This document shows, in pieces, positions 18,091-28,898 of a DNA stretch of 64,000 nt. The notes beneath the pieces were generated by a model. It worked only from the letters and a program-made list of their open reading frames with translations, did no database searches and was not told the DNA's origin. A program made the position numbers and the translations under genes. This DNA is from Lentzea nigeriaca. GTDB lineage: Bacteria; Actinomycetota; Actinomycetes; Mycobacteriales; Pseudonocardiaceae. Position 1 is the stretch's first letter; each line of letters opens with the position of its first letter. The DNA lies in NCBI RefSeq assembly GCF_016907955.1, contig NZ_JAFBCX010000004.1:558001-622000 (forward strand), given 5' to 3'.

Positions 18091-19464
18091 CCCCTGCGGG
18101 AAGGCCAGCACGCGGTCCGGGTCGTACCGTCGCGCGACCCGCTTGAGCCGCGCGAGGTTGCGGCCGTAGTAGGCGGTCGGCCAGTCGGGCATCTCCGGGT
18201 CGATGTAGTTCACGTACCCCGTGGTGCCCGCGCGGAGCCCGTCCCGCACACCCGCGACCACGCGGCGCGTCTCCGCCTCGGTCCTGTCGTTCGCACCGAA
18301 GAAGATCTGCGCGCTGGCCGTGGCATCGCGGTGCGGGAACGCCGTGGCGTCCGCGGGGACTCGCCCGAGCGCGCCGCCGAACGAGTCGAACAGGATCGCG
18401 CCGTCGTGCTGGTCGCGCAGGAGGTCCACGACCCGCGAGCCCGGGACGTGACGGCGGAGCATGCGCGACGACGCCACGAACGGGAAGCCAGGTCCCGGCC
18501 CTCCCGCGTAGTACCGCATCGCCTCCAGGTAGCTCATCTCCCGGACCTCGCGCCGGCCGGGCGGCATCCGGTCCAGCAGCGGCAGCAGGTTCTTCTTCGG
18601 GCCGACGTACACGCCGCCGACGTTCGGGACCGACGCCGGGCCCGCTTCGATCGTGCAGCCGGACCACAGTTCGTCCGGTGCCTGCGCCATCCACTCCTGC
18701 CACGCGTCGAACACGTCCGCCGACGCACCCGCCGGGTAGCGGAGCTCGAACACGGTCAGGTCGGGCGCGGGATCGGTGCGGAAGGTGAACTGCGTGACGA
18801 TGCCGAAGTTGCCGCCACCACCACCGCGCAACGCCCAGAACAGGTCGGGTTCCTCGTGCGCGGAGACCGTGCGCAGGCAGCCGTCCGGCGTCACGATCCT
18901 GGCGCTCACCAGGTGGTCGCAGGTGAGGCCGTACTTGCGGCCGATCACGCTGATGCCCCCGCCGAGCGCGAGCCCGCCGATGCCGACCGTCTGACACGTT
19001 CCGGCAGGCAGGGCCTGGCCCGCTCCACCGACGGCCTCGTAGACGGGCAGCAGCCGGGCCCCGGCGCCGACCCGTGCGCGACTACCCGCGACCTCGACCG
19101 CCGACATGCCGGCGAGGTCGACGACCAGGCCGTTCTCCGGCAGCGAATAGCCCGCGTAGCTGTGCTTGCCGCTGCGCGCGGCCACCGGGATGCGTTCGTG
19201 CGACGCGAAGTCCAGGCACGCCTGCACGTCCTCCGGCCGGACGCACCTGGCGATCGCGGCCGGTCTGCGCTGCGCGTAGATCGTGTTCCACGGCACCCGG
19301 AGCTCGTCGTAACCGGGATCCCGCGGCAGCACCAGCCGCTCACCGAGCCGTTTGCGCAGCTTCGCCCAGTTCGGGTCGGCGACAGCGGCTGTCGCGGTGC
19401 CCATCCCCAAGCCTGCGACAGCGAGTGCGGTGCCCTGCAAGAAAGTTCGCCTGTTTACCCCCAT
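18085..19464 (-). CDS. Tat-exported FAD-linked oxidoreductase (BBE type)
   Basis: 459 residues. The ATG at 19464 begins MGVNRRTFLQGTALAVAGLG, a clear twin-arginine signal, so the folded flavoprotein is exported. The FAD-binding PCMH domain has RSGKHSYAGYS, whose His is the usual covalent FAD attachment site. GGLALGGGISVIGRKYGL and ALRGGGGGNFGIVT are typical of this family. The C-terminal BBE segment has YVNYIDPEMPDWPTAYYGRN. Family members oxidise sugars, alkaloids or polyketide alcohols; the substrate here is unknown. Upstream, on the same strand, is the FAD monooxygenase gene at 19500. Confidence 0.93.
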   Translation of the reverse strand: MGVNRRTFLQGTALAVAGLGMGTATAAVADPNWAKLRKRLGERLVLPRDPGYDELRVPWNTIYAQRRPAAIARCVRPEDVQACLDFASHERIPVAARSGKHSYAGYSLPENGLVVDLAGMSAVEVAGSRARVGAGARLLPVYEAVGGAGQALPAGTCQTVGIGGLALGGGISVIGRKYGLTCDHLVSARIVTPDGCLRTVSAHEEPDLFWALRGGGGGNFGIVTQFTFRTDPAPDLTVFELRYPAGASADVFDAWQEWMAQAPDELWSGCTIEAGPASVPNVGGVYVGPKKNLLPLLDRMPPGRREVREMSYLEAMRYYAGGPGPGFPFVASSRMLRRHVPGSRVVDLLRDQHDGAILFDSFGGALGRVPADATAFPHRDATASAQIFFGANDRTEAETRRVVAGVRDGLRAGTTGYVNYIDPEMPDWPTAYYGRNLARLKRVARRYDPDRVLAFPQGL

Positions 19465-19499
19465 GGCGTGAACACGCTCGCCTCTTGCAGGCGGTTGCC

Positions 19500-20771
19500 C
19501 TACCAGCCGAGCGCGCGACGTTTCACCTGATCGTCGCAACGATGTGCGGCGACGTGCCCGTCCGGTCTGATCAGCCAGCCGTTCCGCGTGGTGAAGCCCG
19601 GTCCCGCGGTGCGGGAGTTCGGGACGAGCTCGCCGCCGTCCGTCGTGAGCGGGGAGTTCTCGTACGTGAAGGGGGTGAAGAGCTTGCCGGAGTCGATGCC
19701 TTCACCGGTTTCCAGCGCTTTCTGCCGGTGGGCTCGCTCCTCTTCGTTGCCCGGCACCAGGAACCGCATGGTGTCGCCGGTGATGCGGAGGTTCTCGTCG
19801 GCGGCCGCACCGCGTTCCGCGTCGTAGGAGTCGAGCAGGCGCGGGCCCGCCTCGCCGGTGCGGTCGGCGGCGATCTTCCACGCCGCGTTGTCGGCGTCGC
19901 AGATCCCCGAGTTGAGGCCGCGCGCGCCGAACGGGCTCATGACGTGCGCGGCGTCGCCGGCGAGCAGGATCCTGCCCTTGCGCAACGTCCTGGCGCGGCG
20001 CTGGTGGAAGCGGTAGGTCGACTGCCAGACCACCTCGTACGGCTTGTCCCCGACGATCGCGCGGATGTGGTCGTCGGTGAGCTGGACGTCCTCCGCGACC
20101 TGCCAGTCGATCCGCCAGACGCCCTTCGGTTGCGGGTGCAGGAGAACCTGACTGGGCCGAATTCCTTCTTGGCTCGGATTCCACGGCGGGTCGAAGTAGA
20201 AGCGTCGTTCCGGTGTCTCGAAGTCCAGGTCGACGCGGACGTCGGCGATGATGAACCTGTCGTCGAACGAGAAGCCGTCGAACGGGATGTCCAGGAGCTG
20301 CCGCACCGTCGAGTGCACGCCATCCGCCGCGATGCAGTGGGTCGCCCTGATTCCGTCCTCTGTGGACACTCCCTCGTCGTCCTGGGTCAGGGCCTGGAGC
20401 GCGTGGCCGTAGCGGAGCTCGATGAGCGGCTCAGCGCGGACGCGTTCTTCCAACAGCTGCTCGACGACGGTCTGCGGGGTGTTCACGAACGGCGGGAAGC
20501 CCTCGGCCTCCGGGAAGGTCAGGGTCAGCACCTCGCGGTCGCGGTGGTAGGTGCGGCCGGTGTACCAGGTGACGCCCGCGTCGGCGACCGCCTGGCCGAC
20601 GCCGATCCGTTCGAGGATCTCCAGGACGTCCCGCTGCACGCAGATCGAGCGGCTGCCCTGCTGGTTGCGCTGCTCCGCCTGCTCCAGGACCACGCTCGGG
20701 ACGCCGGCTCTCGCGAGGAACAGCGCGGCGGTGAGCCCGACCGGTCCGGCGCCGACGACGAGCACCGTCAT
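19500..20771 (-). CDS. FAD-dependent aromatic monooxygenase
   Basis: About 423 residues from the ATG at 20771, which overlaps the stop of the upstream MBL gene as ATGA. Motifs: dinucleotide-binding VLVVGAGPVGLTAALFLARA, the DG motif in CIAADGVHSTVRQ, and the FAD-binding GDAAHVMSPFGARGLNSG. This is the PheA/TfdB/MhpA group of NAD(P)H-dependent hydroxylases. It ends soon after the substrate domain (RPDGHVAAHR), so it lacks the C-terminal thioredoxin-like domain of phenol hydroxylases. Coupling to an MBL-fold protein suggests one step of an aromatic degradation or modification route. Confidence 0.9.
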   Translation of the reverse strand: MTVLVVGAGPVGLTAALFLARAGVPSVVLEQAEQRNQQGSRSICVQRDVLEILERIGVGQAVADAGVTWYTGRTYHRDREVLTLTFPEAEGFPPFVNTPQTVVEQLLEERVRAEPLIELRYGHALQALTQDDEGVSTEDGIRATHCIAADGVHSTVRQLLDIPFDGFSFDDRFIIADVRVDLDFETPERRFYFDPPWNPSQEGIRPSQVLLHPQPKGVWRIDWQVAEDVQLTDDHIRAIVGDKPYEVVWQSTYRFHQRRARTLRKGRILLAGDAAHVMSPFGARGLNSGICDADNAAWKIAADRTGEAGPRLLDSYDAERGAAADENLRITGDTMRFLVPGNEEERAHRQKALETGEGIDSGKLFTPFTYENSPLTTDGGELVPNSRTAGPGFTTRNGWLIRPDGHVAAHRCDDQVKRRALGW

Positions 20772-21727
20772 TGCAGGGCGTCCCAGACGGCGCGGTCGCG
20801 TTCGGCGGTCCAGATCTCCGGCCAGTCCTTGCCGTCGCACTCGTCCCAGTAGCGCTTCACGTCGAACGGCAGGCAGTGCTCGAAGATCGGCCAACGCCCG
20901 TAGCGTGGTTCGAGCGTCTTGTGGGCCAGCTCGAAGGCCTGCTTGAGCGTGCCGCCCTCGGCGTGGACCCCACCGACGGTGCGGCGCAGCTCGTTGAGGA
21001 AGTGCCTGCTCTGGTTGATCGCGGCCTCGACCTCGATGCGGTCGCGGGCGACCTTGCCCCGTCCGCCGACGAGAACCTCGGCACCGAGGTCCTCGATCTC
21101 GTCCAAAGTGGACGTCGCCCATTCGTCGTGGAACGCGTCACCGGTGTAGAGCGCGGCCTGCGACTCCACCAGGTCGCCGGCGAAGAGGATGCGCTGCTGC
21201 GGCAGCCACGCCACGATGTCGCCCGCCGTGTGGCCACGCCCGAGGTGCTGCAGCACGAGATCGCCGCGTTCGCCGCCGAGCGGGATCGACATGCGGTCGG
21301 AGAACGTGAGCGTCGGCCAGGTCAGGCCGGGGATCTCCTCGGGCTTCTCGAAGAGCCGCGGCATGCGGCCGTACTCGCTCTCCCAGTCCTGCTGCCCGCG
21401 TTCGGCGATCAGCACCCTCGTCATCTCGTGCGCGACGATCTCCTGGGCGTCGAACGCGCTGGCGCCGAGCGTGCGGACGGCGTGGTAGTGGCTGAGCACG
21501 AGGTACCTGACGGGCTTCTTCGTGTGTTTCCTGAGCTGCGCGAGCCACCGTCGCGCGGCCGCGGGTGTGGCGCGCGCTTCGAAGCAGATCAGGAAGTCCT
21601 CGGCCTCGATGGCCCCCACGTTGGGGTCGCCTTCGGCGGTCAGGGTGTAGACGCCCTCGGCGAGCTCGACGAACGCCTCGTCCTTCGGGGCGAGGTCAGC
21701 ACTGGAGGCGAACGGCTTTTTGGCCAT
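20768..21727 (-). CDS. MBL-fold protein with atypical metal motif
   Basis: 319 residues. The fold signature is visible, but the HxHxDH motif reads VLSHYHAVRTLGAS, so the Asp and last His are missing. Later ligand positions partly remain: HLGRGHTAGDIVAWLPQ, then LFAGDLVESQ. It may bind one metal or use a variant site. Translational coupling (4-base overlap) to the FAD monooxygenase implies a shared pathway, for example hydrolysis or decarboxylative processing of its product (inference). The start ATG begins MAKKPFASSADLA. Confidence 0.85.
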   Translation of the reverse strand: MAKKPFASSADLAPKDEAFVELAEGVYTLTAEGDPNVGAIEAEDFLICFEARATPAAARRWLAQLRKHTKKPVRYLVLSHYHAVRTLGASAFDAQEIVAHEMTRVLIAERGQQDWESEYGRMPRLFEKPEEIPGLTWPTLTFSDRMSIPLGGERGDLVLQHLGRGHTAGDIVAWLPQQRILFAGDLVESQAALYTGDAFHDEWATSTLDEIEDLGAEVLVGGRGKVARDRIEVEAAINQSRHFLNELRRTVGGVHAEGGTLKQAFELAHKTLEPRYGRWPIFEHCLPFDVKRYWDECDGKDWPEIWTAERDRAVWDALQ

Positions 21728-21755
21728 GCGAACACCGTAGCCAAATGAAACCAGC

Positions 21756-23432
21756 TCAGGAGGCCTTCACGATCGGCAACCGCAATGCGGCTGGAGCTTG
21801 ATCGGGAACGGCCGGGTTCTTCGGTTTCGTCGGGTTGATCCTCCGGTACGGCTGCCGCTGGTCCGGCCGCTGGTCCTGCTCGCCCTTGTTCGGCCACAGC
21901 GAGAACGCCCGCTCGGCCTGCGCCGTGATCGTGAGACTCGGGTTCACGCCGAGGTTCGCACTGATCGCCGCACCGTCCACAACAGACAGTCCCGGATAGT
22001 TGAAGACGCGGTGGTACGGGTCGATCACGCCTTCCTCCTCGGTGGCGGCGATCGCGCAGCCCCCGATGAAGTGCGCGGTCAGGGGAATGTTGAACAACTC
22101 GCCCCACGTGCCGCCCGCGATGCCGTCGATGTGCTTGGCGGCCAACAGGTTCGCCTCGTGACCGGCCGGGATGAACGCGGGGTTGGGCTCACCGTGCCCC
22201 TGCTTGCTGGTGAGCTTGCCGCGCTTGAGGAACGTGGTGATGGAGTTGTCGAGGCTCTGCATCACCAGAAGGATCACGGTCCGCTCGCTCCACCGGTGCA
22301 CGCTCAGCAGCCTGAGGAGCCGCACCGGGTGCTTGACCGCTTCCCGGAGGAACTGCAGCCACCGGGGCGTGCTCGCCGCGCCGTCCGTGGCGATGGTCTG
22401 CAGCAGCCCCATGGCGTTGCTGCCCTTGCCGTACCGGACGGGCTCGATGTGCGTGATCTCGTCGGGGTGGATGGAGCTCGTGATCGCGACGCCCTTGGTG
22501 AAGTCGTTCCGCGGGTCGACCGAGAACCGCCCGGCCCCGATGATCGACTCCGAGTTGGTGCGGGTCAGCTCGCCGAGCTTCGCGGAGATCTTCGGCAACG
22601 TGGTCACCCTGGCCTTGTGCAGAAGCTGCTGGGTGCCCCACGTGCCCGCGGCGAGCACGACCTGGTCGGCGGTGAAGGTCCTCCGCGCCCGGCCACCGGT
22701 CGCCCTGGTCTCGACGGTCCACCGCCCGCCGTTCTCACGCAGCCGCGTGACGGTGGTCAGCGGGAAGACCTGTGCTCCCAGCTTCTCCGCGAGGTAGAGG
22801 TAGTTCTTGACCAGCGTGTTCTTGGCGCCGACCCGGCAGCCGGACATGCAGCTGCCGCACTCGGTGCACCCGGTGCGTTCCGGCCCGGCGCCACCGAAGT
22901 ACGGATCCTCGGCCTTCTTGCCGGGCTCGCCGAAGAACACGCCGACGGGCGTCGGGTGGTAGCTGTCCTCGACCCCCATGTCCTTCGCGACCTTCTGCAT
23001 GACGACGTCGCTCGGGGTCGTCGTGGGGTTGGTGACCACACCGAGCATCCGGCTCGCCTGGTCGTAGAACGGCTCCAGCTCGTCCTGCCAGTCGGTGATG
23101 TGCGCCCACTGCCGGTCCTCGTAGAACGGCTTGAGCGGCCGGTAGAGCGTGTTGGCGTAGACGAGGCTGCCCCCGCCGACCCCCGCGCCGGCCAGCACCA
23201 TGACGTTGCGCAGGAGGTGGATGCGCTGGATGCCGAAGCACCGCAGCTGCGGCGCCCAGAGGTACTTCCGCAGGTTCCAGCTGGTCTTGGCGAACTCGTC
23301 GTCGGCGAACCTGCGCCCCGCCTCGAGGACGGCGACGCGGTAGCCCTTCTCGGTCAGGCGGAGCGCGGCCACGCTGCCACCGAACCCGGAGCCGACGATG
23401 ACGACGTCGAAGTTACCGGCGAGTTCACCCAT
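21756..23432 (-). CDS. choD: GMC-family oxidoreductase, ChoD/cholesterol oxidase-like
   Basis: 558 residues. The FAD-binding start is FDVVIVGSGFGGSVAALRL. GAGVGGGSLVYANT and the Cys-rich CTECGSCMSGC-RVGAKNT segment are characteristic of the ChoD branch. The C-terminal active region has HFIGGCAIAATEEEGVIDPYHR and PSLTITAQAERA. In mycobacteria choD (Rv3409c) sits next to guaB3 and guaB2 as here, which supports orthology. The sterol-oxidising role of ChoD is itself disputed, so call it a GMC dehydrogenase with sterol-like substrates. The tail after ERAFSLWP is Lys/Pro-rich and not conserved-looking. Confidence 0.9.
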   Translation of the reverse strand: MGELAGNFDVVIVGSGFGGSVAALRLTEKGYRVAVLEAGRRFADDEFAKTSWNLRKYLWAPQLRCFGIQRIHLLRNVMVLAGAGVGGGSLVYANTLYRPLKPFYEDRQWAHITDWQDELEPFYDQASRMLGVVTNPTTTPSDVVMQKVAKDMGVEDSYHPTPVGVFFGEPGKKAEDPYFGGAGPERTGCTECGSCMSGCRVGAKNTLVKNYLYLAEKLGAQVFPLTTVTRLRENGGRWTVETRATGGRARRTFTADQVVLAAGTWGTQQLLHKARVTTLPKISAKLGELTRTNSESIIGAGRFSVDPRNDFTKGVAITSSIHPDEITHIEPVRYGKGSNAMGLLQTIATDGAASTPRWLQFLREAVKHPVRLLRLLSVHRWSERTVILLVMQSLDNSITTFLKRGKLTSKQGHGEPNPAFIPAGHEANLLAAKHIDGIAGGTWGELFNIPLTAHFIGGCAIAATEEEGVIDPYHRVFNYPGLSVVDGAAISANLGVNPSLTITAQAERAFSLWPNKGEQDQRPDQRQPYRRINPTKPKNPAVPDQAPAALRLPIVKAS

Positions 23433-23465
23433 GAACGGGAGAGTAGGCGTTACTTCCGGTAACGC

Positions 23466-23723
23466 CTAGTCCCCTATCGGTTCAGACGGAGAACCGACGA
23501 TCCCGACCGGCACGCCGGTCGTGTGCACGAGTCGCCGCGCGAGCCAGTCCGGGACCCGCTCACGCACCACAGGTTCCTCGCCTGTCACGTCGCCCGCGAG
23601 CCTGCCGATCACATCGGCCAGCCTGGCTGCCCTGCGGCCGTGCCGTGCGACGGTCACCGGGCCGCCCTGCTCGGCGTCCGCGAAGCGCCCGGCGGAGGCG
23701 GACACCCCTGGCTCAGAGAACAA
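23466..23723 (-). CDS. Small hypothetical protein, Arg-rich
   Basis: Up to 85 residues. Translation could begin at TTG 23723, overlapping the upstream membrane-protein gene by 11 bases, or at GTG 23705. The sequence has VARHGRRAARLADVIGRLAG and VRERVPDWLARRLVHTTG, which looks like amphipathic helices with coding character. No family is recognised. The overlap suggests coupling to the 70-residue membrane protein gene upstream. Confidence 0.5.
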   Translation of the reverse strand: MFSEPGVSASAGRFADAEQGGPVTVARHGRRAARLADVIGRLAGDVTGEEPVVRERVPDWLARRLVHTTGVPVGIVGSPSEPIGD

Positions 23724-23925
23724 GACCTTCGATGACCCACACCATGAAGGCGACCGCCAGCGCCGTGATCACCAGCCCGCCGCAGACGAACAGGGCCAGG
23801 ACCTTCCAGCCGATGCCGTTCTCGTTCTCGGGTTCTTCGACGTCGTGGACCTCGGCGTCCGCGTCGATCGTGTCCAGGTCACTGCTGTCGTTGCTGTTGC
23901 CGCCGAACAGGATGTCCAACTCCAT
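23713..23925 (-). CDS. Small single-pass membrane protein
   Basis: 70 residues. The N-terminal half is acidic and Asn/Asp-rich (DLDTIDADAEVHDVEEPENEN). One C-terminal transmembrane helix follows (WKVLALFVCGGLVITALAVAF), so it is probably tail-anchored with the acidic part in the cytoplasm. No known family. It overlaps the next small gene downstream. Confidence 0.6.
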   Translation of the reverse strand: MELDILFGGNSNDSSDLDTIDADAEVHDVEEPENENGIGWKVLALFVCGGLVITALAVAFMVWVIEGLVL

Positions 23926-23964
23926 GCCTTTCAGGACGCGTGAGTGGTGGGGTCGGTTGCAAGA

Positions 23965-24312
23965 TCAGCTTTGTGCCCAGGCGGCCACCGGGAGGCTCAG
24001 GTAGACGCCGACCTCGGCCAGTTCGGTGGCTTCCTCCACCGCCTTGCACAGGCCGTCGACGCGCTCCTGGCGGTTGGCCGCGCGGCTTTCGAACCACTTG
24101 GAGCGGACCTCGATCACCAGGTCCATGCCGCTCGAGTCGAACGGGCCGCGCGAGCGGAAGCGGAGTTCGACGTCGCCGGGCAGCAGGTTGCCGTCGTAGG
24201 GCTCCTCCGGGCACTCCACGGCCACCGACACCGCGTGCGGGAGCATCGCGGCGAGTTCCTTGAGGATCTTGTGGGAGACGTGGGGTGCGTAGGTGATCTC
24301 GACGAGCGGCAC
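23965..24312 (-). CDS. Tautomerase superfamily-like small protein
   Basis: 115 residues from the GTG at 24312. The mature protein would begin with Pro (M-PLVEITYAPHVS), and the tautomerase superfamily uses an N-terminal Pro as catalytic base. Length and ending (VGVYLSLPVAAWAQS) fit the MIF/CHMI-sized group with two beta-alpha-beta units. An Arg/Lys-containing central segment (VIEVRSKWFESRA) is present. Assignment rests on the Pro-1 position and size; an unrelated fold is possible. It is downstream of guaB3 but separated by a hairpin, so probably transcribed separately. Confidence 0.55.
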   Translation of the reverse strand: MPLVEITYAPHVSHKILKELAAMLPHAVSVAVECPEEPYDGNLLPGDVELRFRSRGPFDSSGMDLVIEVRSKWFESRAANRQERVDGLCKAVEEATELAEVGVYLSLPVAAWAQS

Positions 24313-24326
24313 GGTCCCAGCAAAGC

Positions 24327-24360
24327 AGAAGGGCGCGCCCCTGCCGGAGCGCACCCTTCT
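24327..24360 (-). terminator. Terminator hairpin downstream of guaB3
   Basis: AGAAGGGCGCGC (24327-24338) pairs with GCGCACCCTTCT (24349-24360) with one mismatch around a 10-base loop. It starts 16 bases beyond the guaB3 stop. Confidence 0.7.
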
Positions 24361-24375
24361 GGAGGATGATCAAGT

Positions 24376-25509
24376 TCACCCGCGGATCGTCAGGCCGACC
24401 TTCTGGAACTCCTTGAGGTCGGAGTAGCCGGTCTTGGCCATGGCCCGCTTGAGCGCGCCGAACAGGTTCGTCACGCCGCGCGGGTCGGACGACGGGCCGA
24501 ACAGCAGCTTGCGAAGGTCGAGCTCCTGGTCCACCGCCTCGGCGACGAGGCTGCGCGGCACCGACGGGTGCGCGGACGAGGCGGTCCAGTACAGGCCCTG
24601 ACCGGGCGCCTCGGTCGCGGCGGCCAGCGGCTCGCCCAGCATCACGGCGTCGGCACCGCAGGCGATGGACTTCGCCACGTCACCGCTCGTCATGACACCG
24701 CCGTCGGCGATGACGTGCACGTAGCGGCCGCCGGTCTCGTCGAGGTAGTCGCGGCGGGCGGCCGCGGCGTCGGCGATCGCGGTGGCCATCGGCACGCCGA
24801 TGCCCAGGACCGAGTCGGTGGTGGTGACGCCCGGCGTGTAGCCGTAGCCGACGATCACGCCCGCCGCGCCCGTGCGCATCAGGTGCATGGCGGTGCGGTA
24901 GTCGCCGACACCGCCGGCGATCACCGGGATGTCGAGGTCCGCGATGAACGACTTCAGGTTCAGCGGCTCGCCGTCACGCGACACGTGCTCGGCCGAGATG
25001 ATCGTGCCCTGCACGACCAGGATCTCGACGCCCGCGGCCAGCAGGTCCGGCGTGAGCTCCGCCGCGCGCTGCGGGCTGACGCGGACCGCGACGGTGACGC
25101 CCGACTCTCGGATCTGCTTGATCGCCTCGGCGATCAGGTCCATCCGCAGCGGGGCGGCGTGCAGCTCCTGCAGCACCTTCACCGGCGCCGACGGGTCGTC
25201 GCTGTCCTCCGTGGCCTGGACCAGGCGGAACAACGCCTCGTCAACGTCACCGTGCCGCGCCCAGAGGCCCTCGGCGTTGAGCACGCCGAGACCGCCCAGC
25301 TCGCCGACCGCGACCGCGACGCCCGGCGACACGATCGCGTCGGTCGGGTGGGTGATCAGCGGGATGTCGAAGCGGTAGGCATCGATCTGCCACGTCGTCG
25401 AGACGTCCTTCGACGACCTCGTGCGACGGGACGGGATGATCTCGATGTCGTCCAGCTCGTAGGCCCGCCTCGCGGTCCGGCCCATGCCGATCTCGACCAG
25501 ATCGCGCAC
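24376..25509 (-). CDS. guaB3: GuaB3-family IMP dehydrogenase-related protein
   Basis: 377 residues, start GTG with GGAAGGA 7 bases upstream. It has the TIM-barrel phosphate-binding phrases of the family (VIADGGVMTSGDVAKSIACG, GADAVMLGEPLAAATEAPG). It has no CBS domains, and the catalytic loop Cys of true IMP dehydrogenases (GPGSICTTR) is replaced by GYGYTPGVTTT. The family is widespread in actinobacteria beside guaB (Rv3410c type), and some members are reported to act as GMP reductases; this loop lacks an obvious Cys, so activity is uncertain. It is 135 bases downstream of guaB. Confidence 0.92.
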   Translation of the reverse strand: MRDLVEIGMGRTARRAYELDDIEIIPSRRTRSSKDVSTTWQIDAYRFDIPLITHPTDAIVSPGVAVAVGELGGLGVLNAEGLWARHGDVDEALFRLVQATEDSDDPSAPVKVLQELHAAPLRMDLIAEAIKQIRESGVTVAVRVSPQRAAELTPDLLAAGVEILVVQGTIISAEHVSRDGEPLNLKSFIADLDIPVIAGGVGDYRTAMHLMRTGAAGVIVGYGYTPGVTTTDSVLGIGVPMATAIADAAAARRDYLDETGGRYVHVIADGGVMTSGDVAKSIACGADAVMLGEPLAAATEAPGQGLYWTASSAHPSVPRSLVAEAVDQELDLRKLLFGPSSDPRGVTNLFGALKRAMAKTGYSDLKEFQKVGLTIRG

Positions 25510-25644
25510 CTTCGTTCCTTCCTCTGTCCGGGGGTGACCCGGTGTTCAGGGCTCTTCCAGGGGTCTGGGGGCCGCCCCCGGCAATGACACTGACAGGAGC
25601 GACCCGGTCCGCGCTTTCCGCGGACACCTATCCCAGAGCTGCTG

Positions 25645-27666
<2,022 letters not shown>

Positions 27667-27962
27667 CCGCGCGGCTGCCCGCGGCCTGGGAGTGATGCTG
27701 CGCACCCGCCAGGTGTGCGCCCAGCGGGGCGGTGGGCGGTGCGGCTAGCGAGCAGAGCTGGGGACAGGGAGTCGCCAGGGCATGGCTCGGCGAGCGCACG
27801 ACTGGCGTGTCGACGGGTGGACCGGGCGACAACGACCGGAGCGCGACGGCAGAGCAACCCGCGCCGGCGACCCCTCCGCTGGAACCCACCCACCAAACCG
27901 CACCACCGCGACAAGCCGCCAGGCCAATCACATTCCACCCGACGTGTGACCGCCAAGAGTAT
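27667..27962. other. Intergenic region without a supported gene
   Basis: The open frames in this stretch (for example 27732-27977) are Pro/Ala/Thr-rich, without motifs or a good ribosome-binding site, and run into the terminator hairpin. I see no gene. Confidence 0.5.
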
Positions 27963-28002
27963 GTGAACGGCCCCTGACCTCGAAAGATCAGGGGCCGTTC
28001 AC
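27963..28002. terminator. Bidirectional terminator, 15-bp stem
   Basis: GTGAACGGCCCCTGA (27963-27977) pairs perfectly with 27988-28002 around a 10-base loop. It lies 8 bases beyond the stop of the minus-strand rsdA gene. Confidence 0.8.
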
Positions 28003-28010
28003 ACTGCGTC

Positions 28011-28898
28011 TCAGTTGGATCCGGTCTGCCCGGTGCTCTCTCCAGTAACGCCGTTGGACCCAGGCGTGACCGTCCCGGGATCAGCCGGAGGCGGCGGCGG
28101 GTTCTCGCCGGCGGAGGTGGGCGGCGGAGGCGTCGCCGACGAGGTCGACGGACTCGGCTGGGTGGTGACCGGCGGCGAGCTCGACGGTGGCGCGGACGAG
28201 GTCGACGGCTGGGTCGGCTTCGTGGGCTGCGTGACCGGCGAAGTTGTCGCCGCGGGTGGCGTGGTGGTCGAGGTGTTGGTGTCGAGCTCCTTGGCGAGCT
28301 CCTTGTGCTTTTCCTCGAGCTGGGCCTTGCCGTCGGCGGTCGAGACCGAGCCGAGGCCGGCTTCCACCTTGTCGAGCTTCTCGCGGGCCTCGTTGACCTT
28401 GCCTTCGCGGAGGGCCAGGCGGGCCGAGTCGAGGTCGCTGCGCACGATGGCGGCGGCTTCGATCGACTTGGCGTGCTCCGAGTAGAGCACTCGGGTGAGG
28501 CTCCAGAGGGCGTCGCCCGGCTGGGCGTCGCGGGCGACCAGGCTCACGCCGGTGAAGGCGATGGCGAGGACCGCGGCGGCGCTGGCCAGGGGGATCAGGA
28601 AGCGGTGCCGCGACACCGGCTGCGGCCGGGCAGCCTGGATCGTGGCGATGGCGGTGTCGGTGTCGACGAGCTCGCCGAAGGGCGCCGTCTCCACCTCGTT
28701 GCGCCATGCGAGCAGCAACGCGTTCAGTTCGTCGTCGACCAAGGAGCCGGCCGCACCTGGCGTCGCGGACCCCAGCGCGTCCAGCAGCCTGTCATCGGCC
28801 TGCACAGCCGAAAGATCGTCTGCCACGACGGGTTCGTGCGGGGTTCTATCGTCCTGTCCGCGCACTTGCTCGTCGTCCTTTCCGTGCTCGTCGGCCAC
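28011..28898 (-). CDS. rsdA: Anti-sigma-D factor, membrane-anchored
   Basis: 295 residues. It starts one base after the sigD stop, so it is coupled. The N-terminal cytoplasmic region (about residues 1-95) includes VDDELNALLLAWRNEVETAPF, matching the sigma-binding part of RsdA. One transmembrane helix follows (FLIPLASAAAVLAIAFTGVSL). The outer region has a short helical hairpin (LREGKVNEAREKLDKVEAGL) and a long Pro/Ser/Thr tail. By analogy with M. tuberculosis, it holds SigD until ClpXP-type proteolysis releases it. No zinc-finger HxxxCxxC is seen, as expected for RsdA. Confidence 0.9.
   Translation of the reverse strand: MADEHGKDDEQVRGQDDRTPHEPVVADDLSAVQADDRLLDALGSATPGAAGSLVDDELNALLLAWRNEVETAPFGELVDTDTAIATIQAARPQPVSRHRFLIPLASAAAVLAIAFTGVSLVARDAQPGDALWSLTRVLYSEHAKSIEAAAIVRSDLDSARLALREGKVNEAREKLDKVEAGLGSVSTADGKAQLEEKHKELAKELDTNTSTTTPPAATTSPVTQPTKPTQPSTSSAPPSSSPPVTTQPSPSTSSATPPPPTSAGENPPPPPADPGTVTPGSNGVTGESTGQTGSN

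Noticed and set aside
21798..23462. 554-codon plus-strand open frame opposite the ChoD-like gene
   Set aside because: Composition of an antisense frame (Arg/Asp/Val/Gly-rich) and no domain; the opposite strand codes for an intact GMC oxidase.
27732..27977. 81-codon plus-strand frame after the DUF5319-like gene
   Set aside because: Low-complexity, no ribosome-binding site, ends inside a terminator hairpin.
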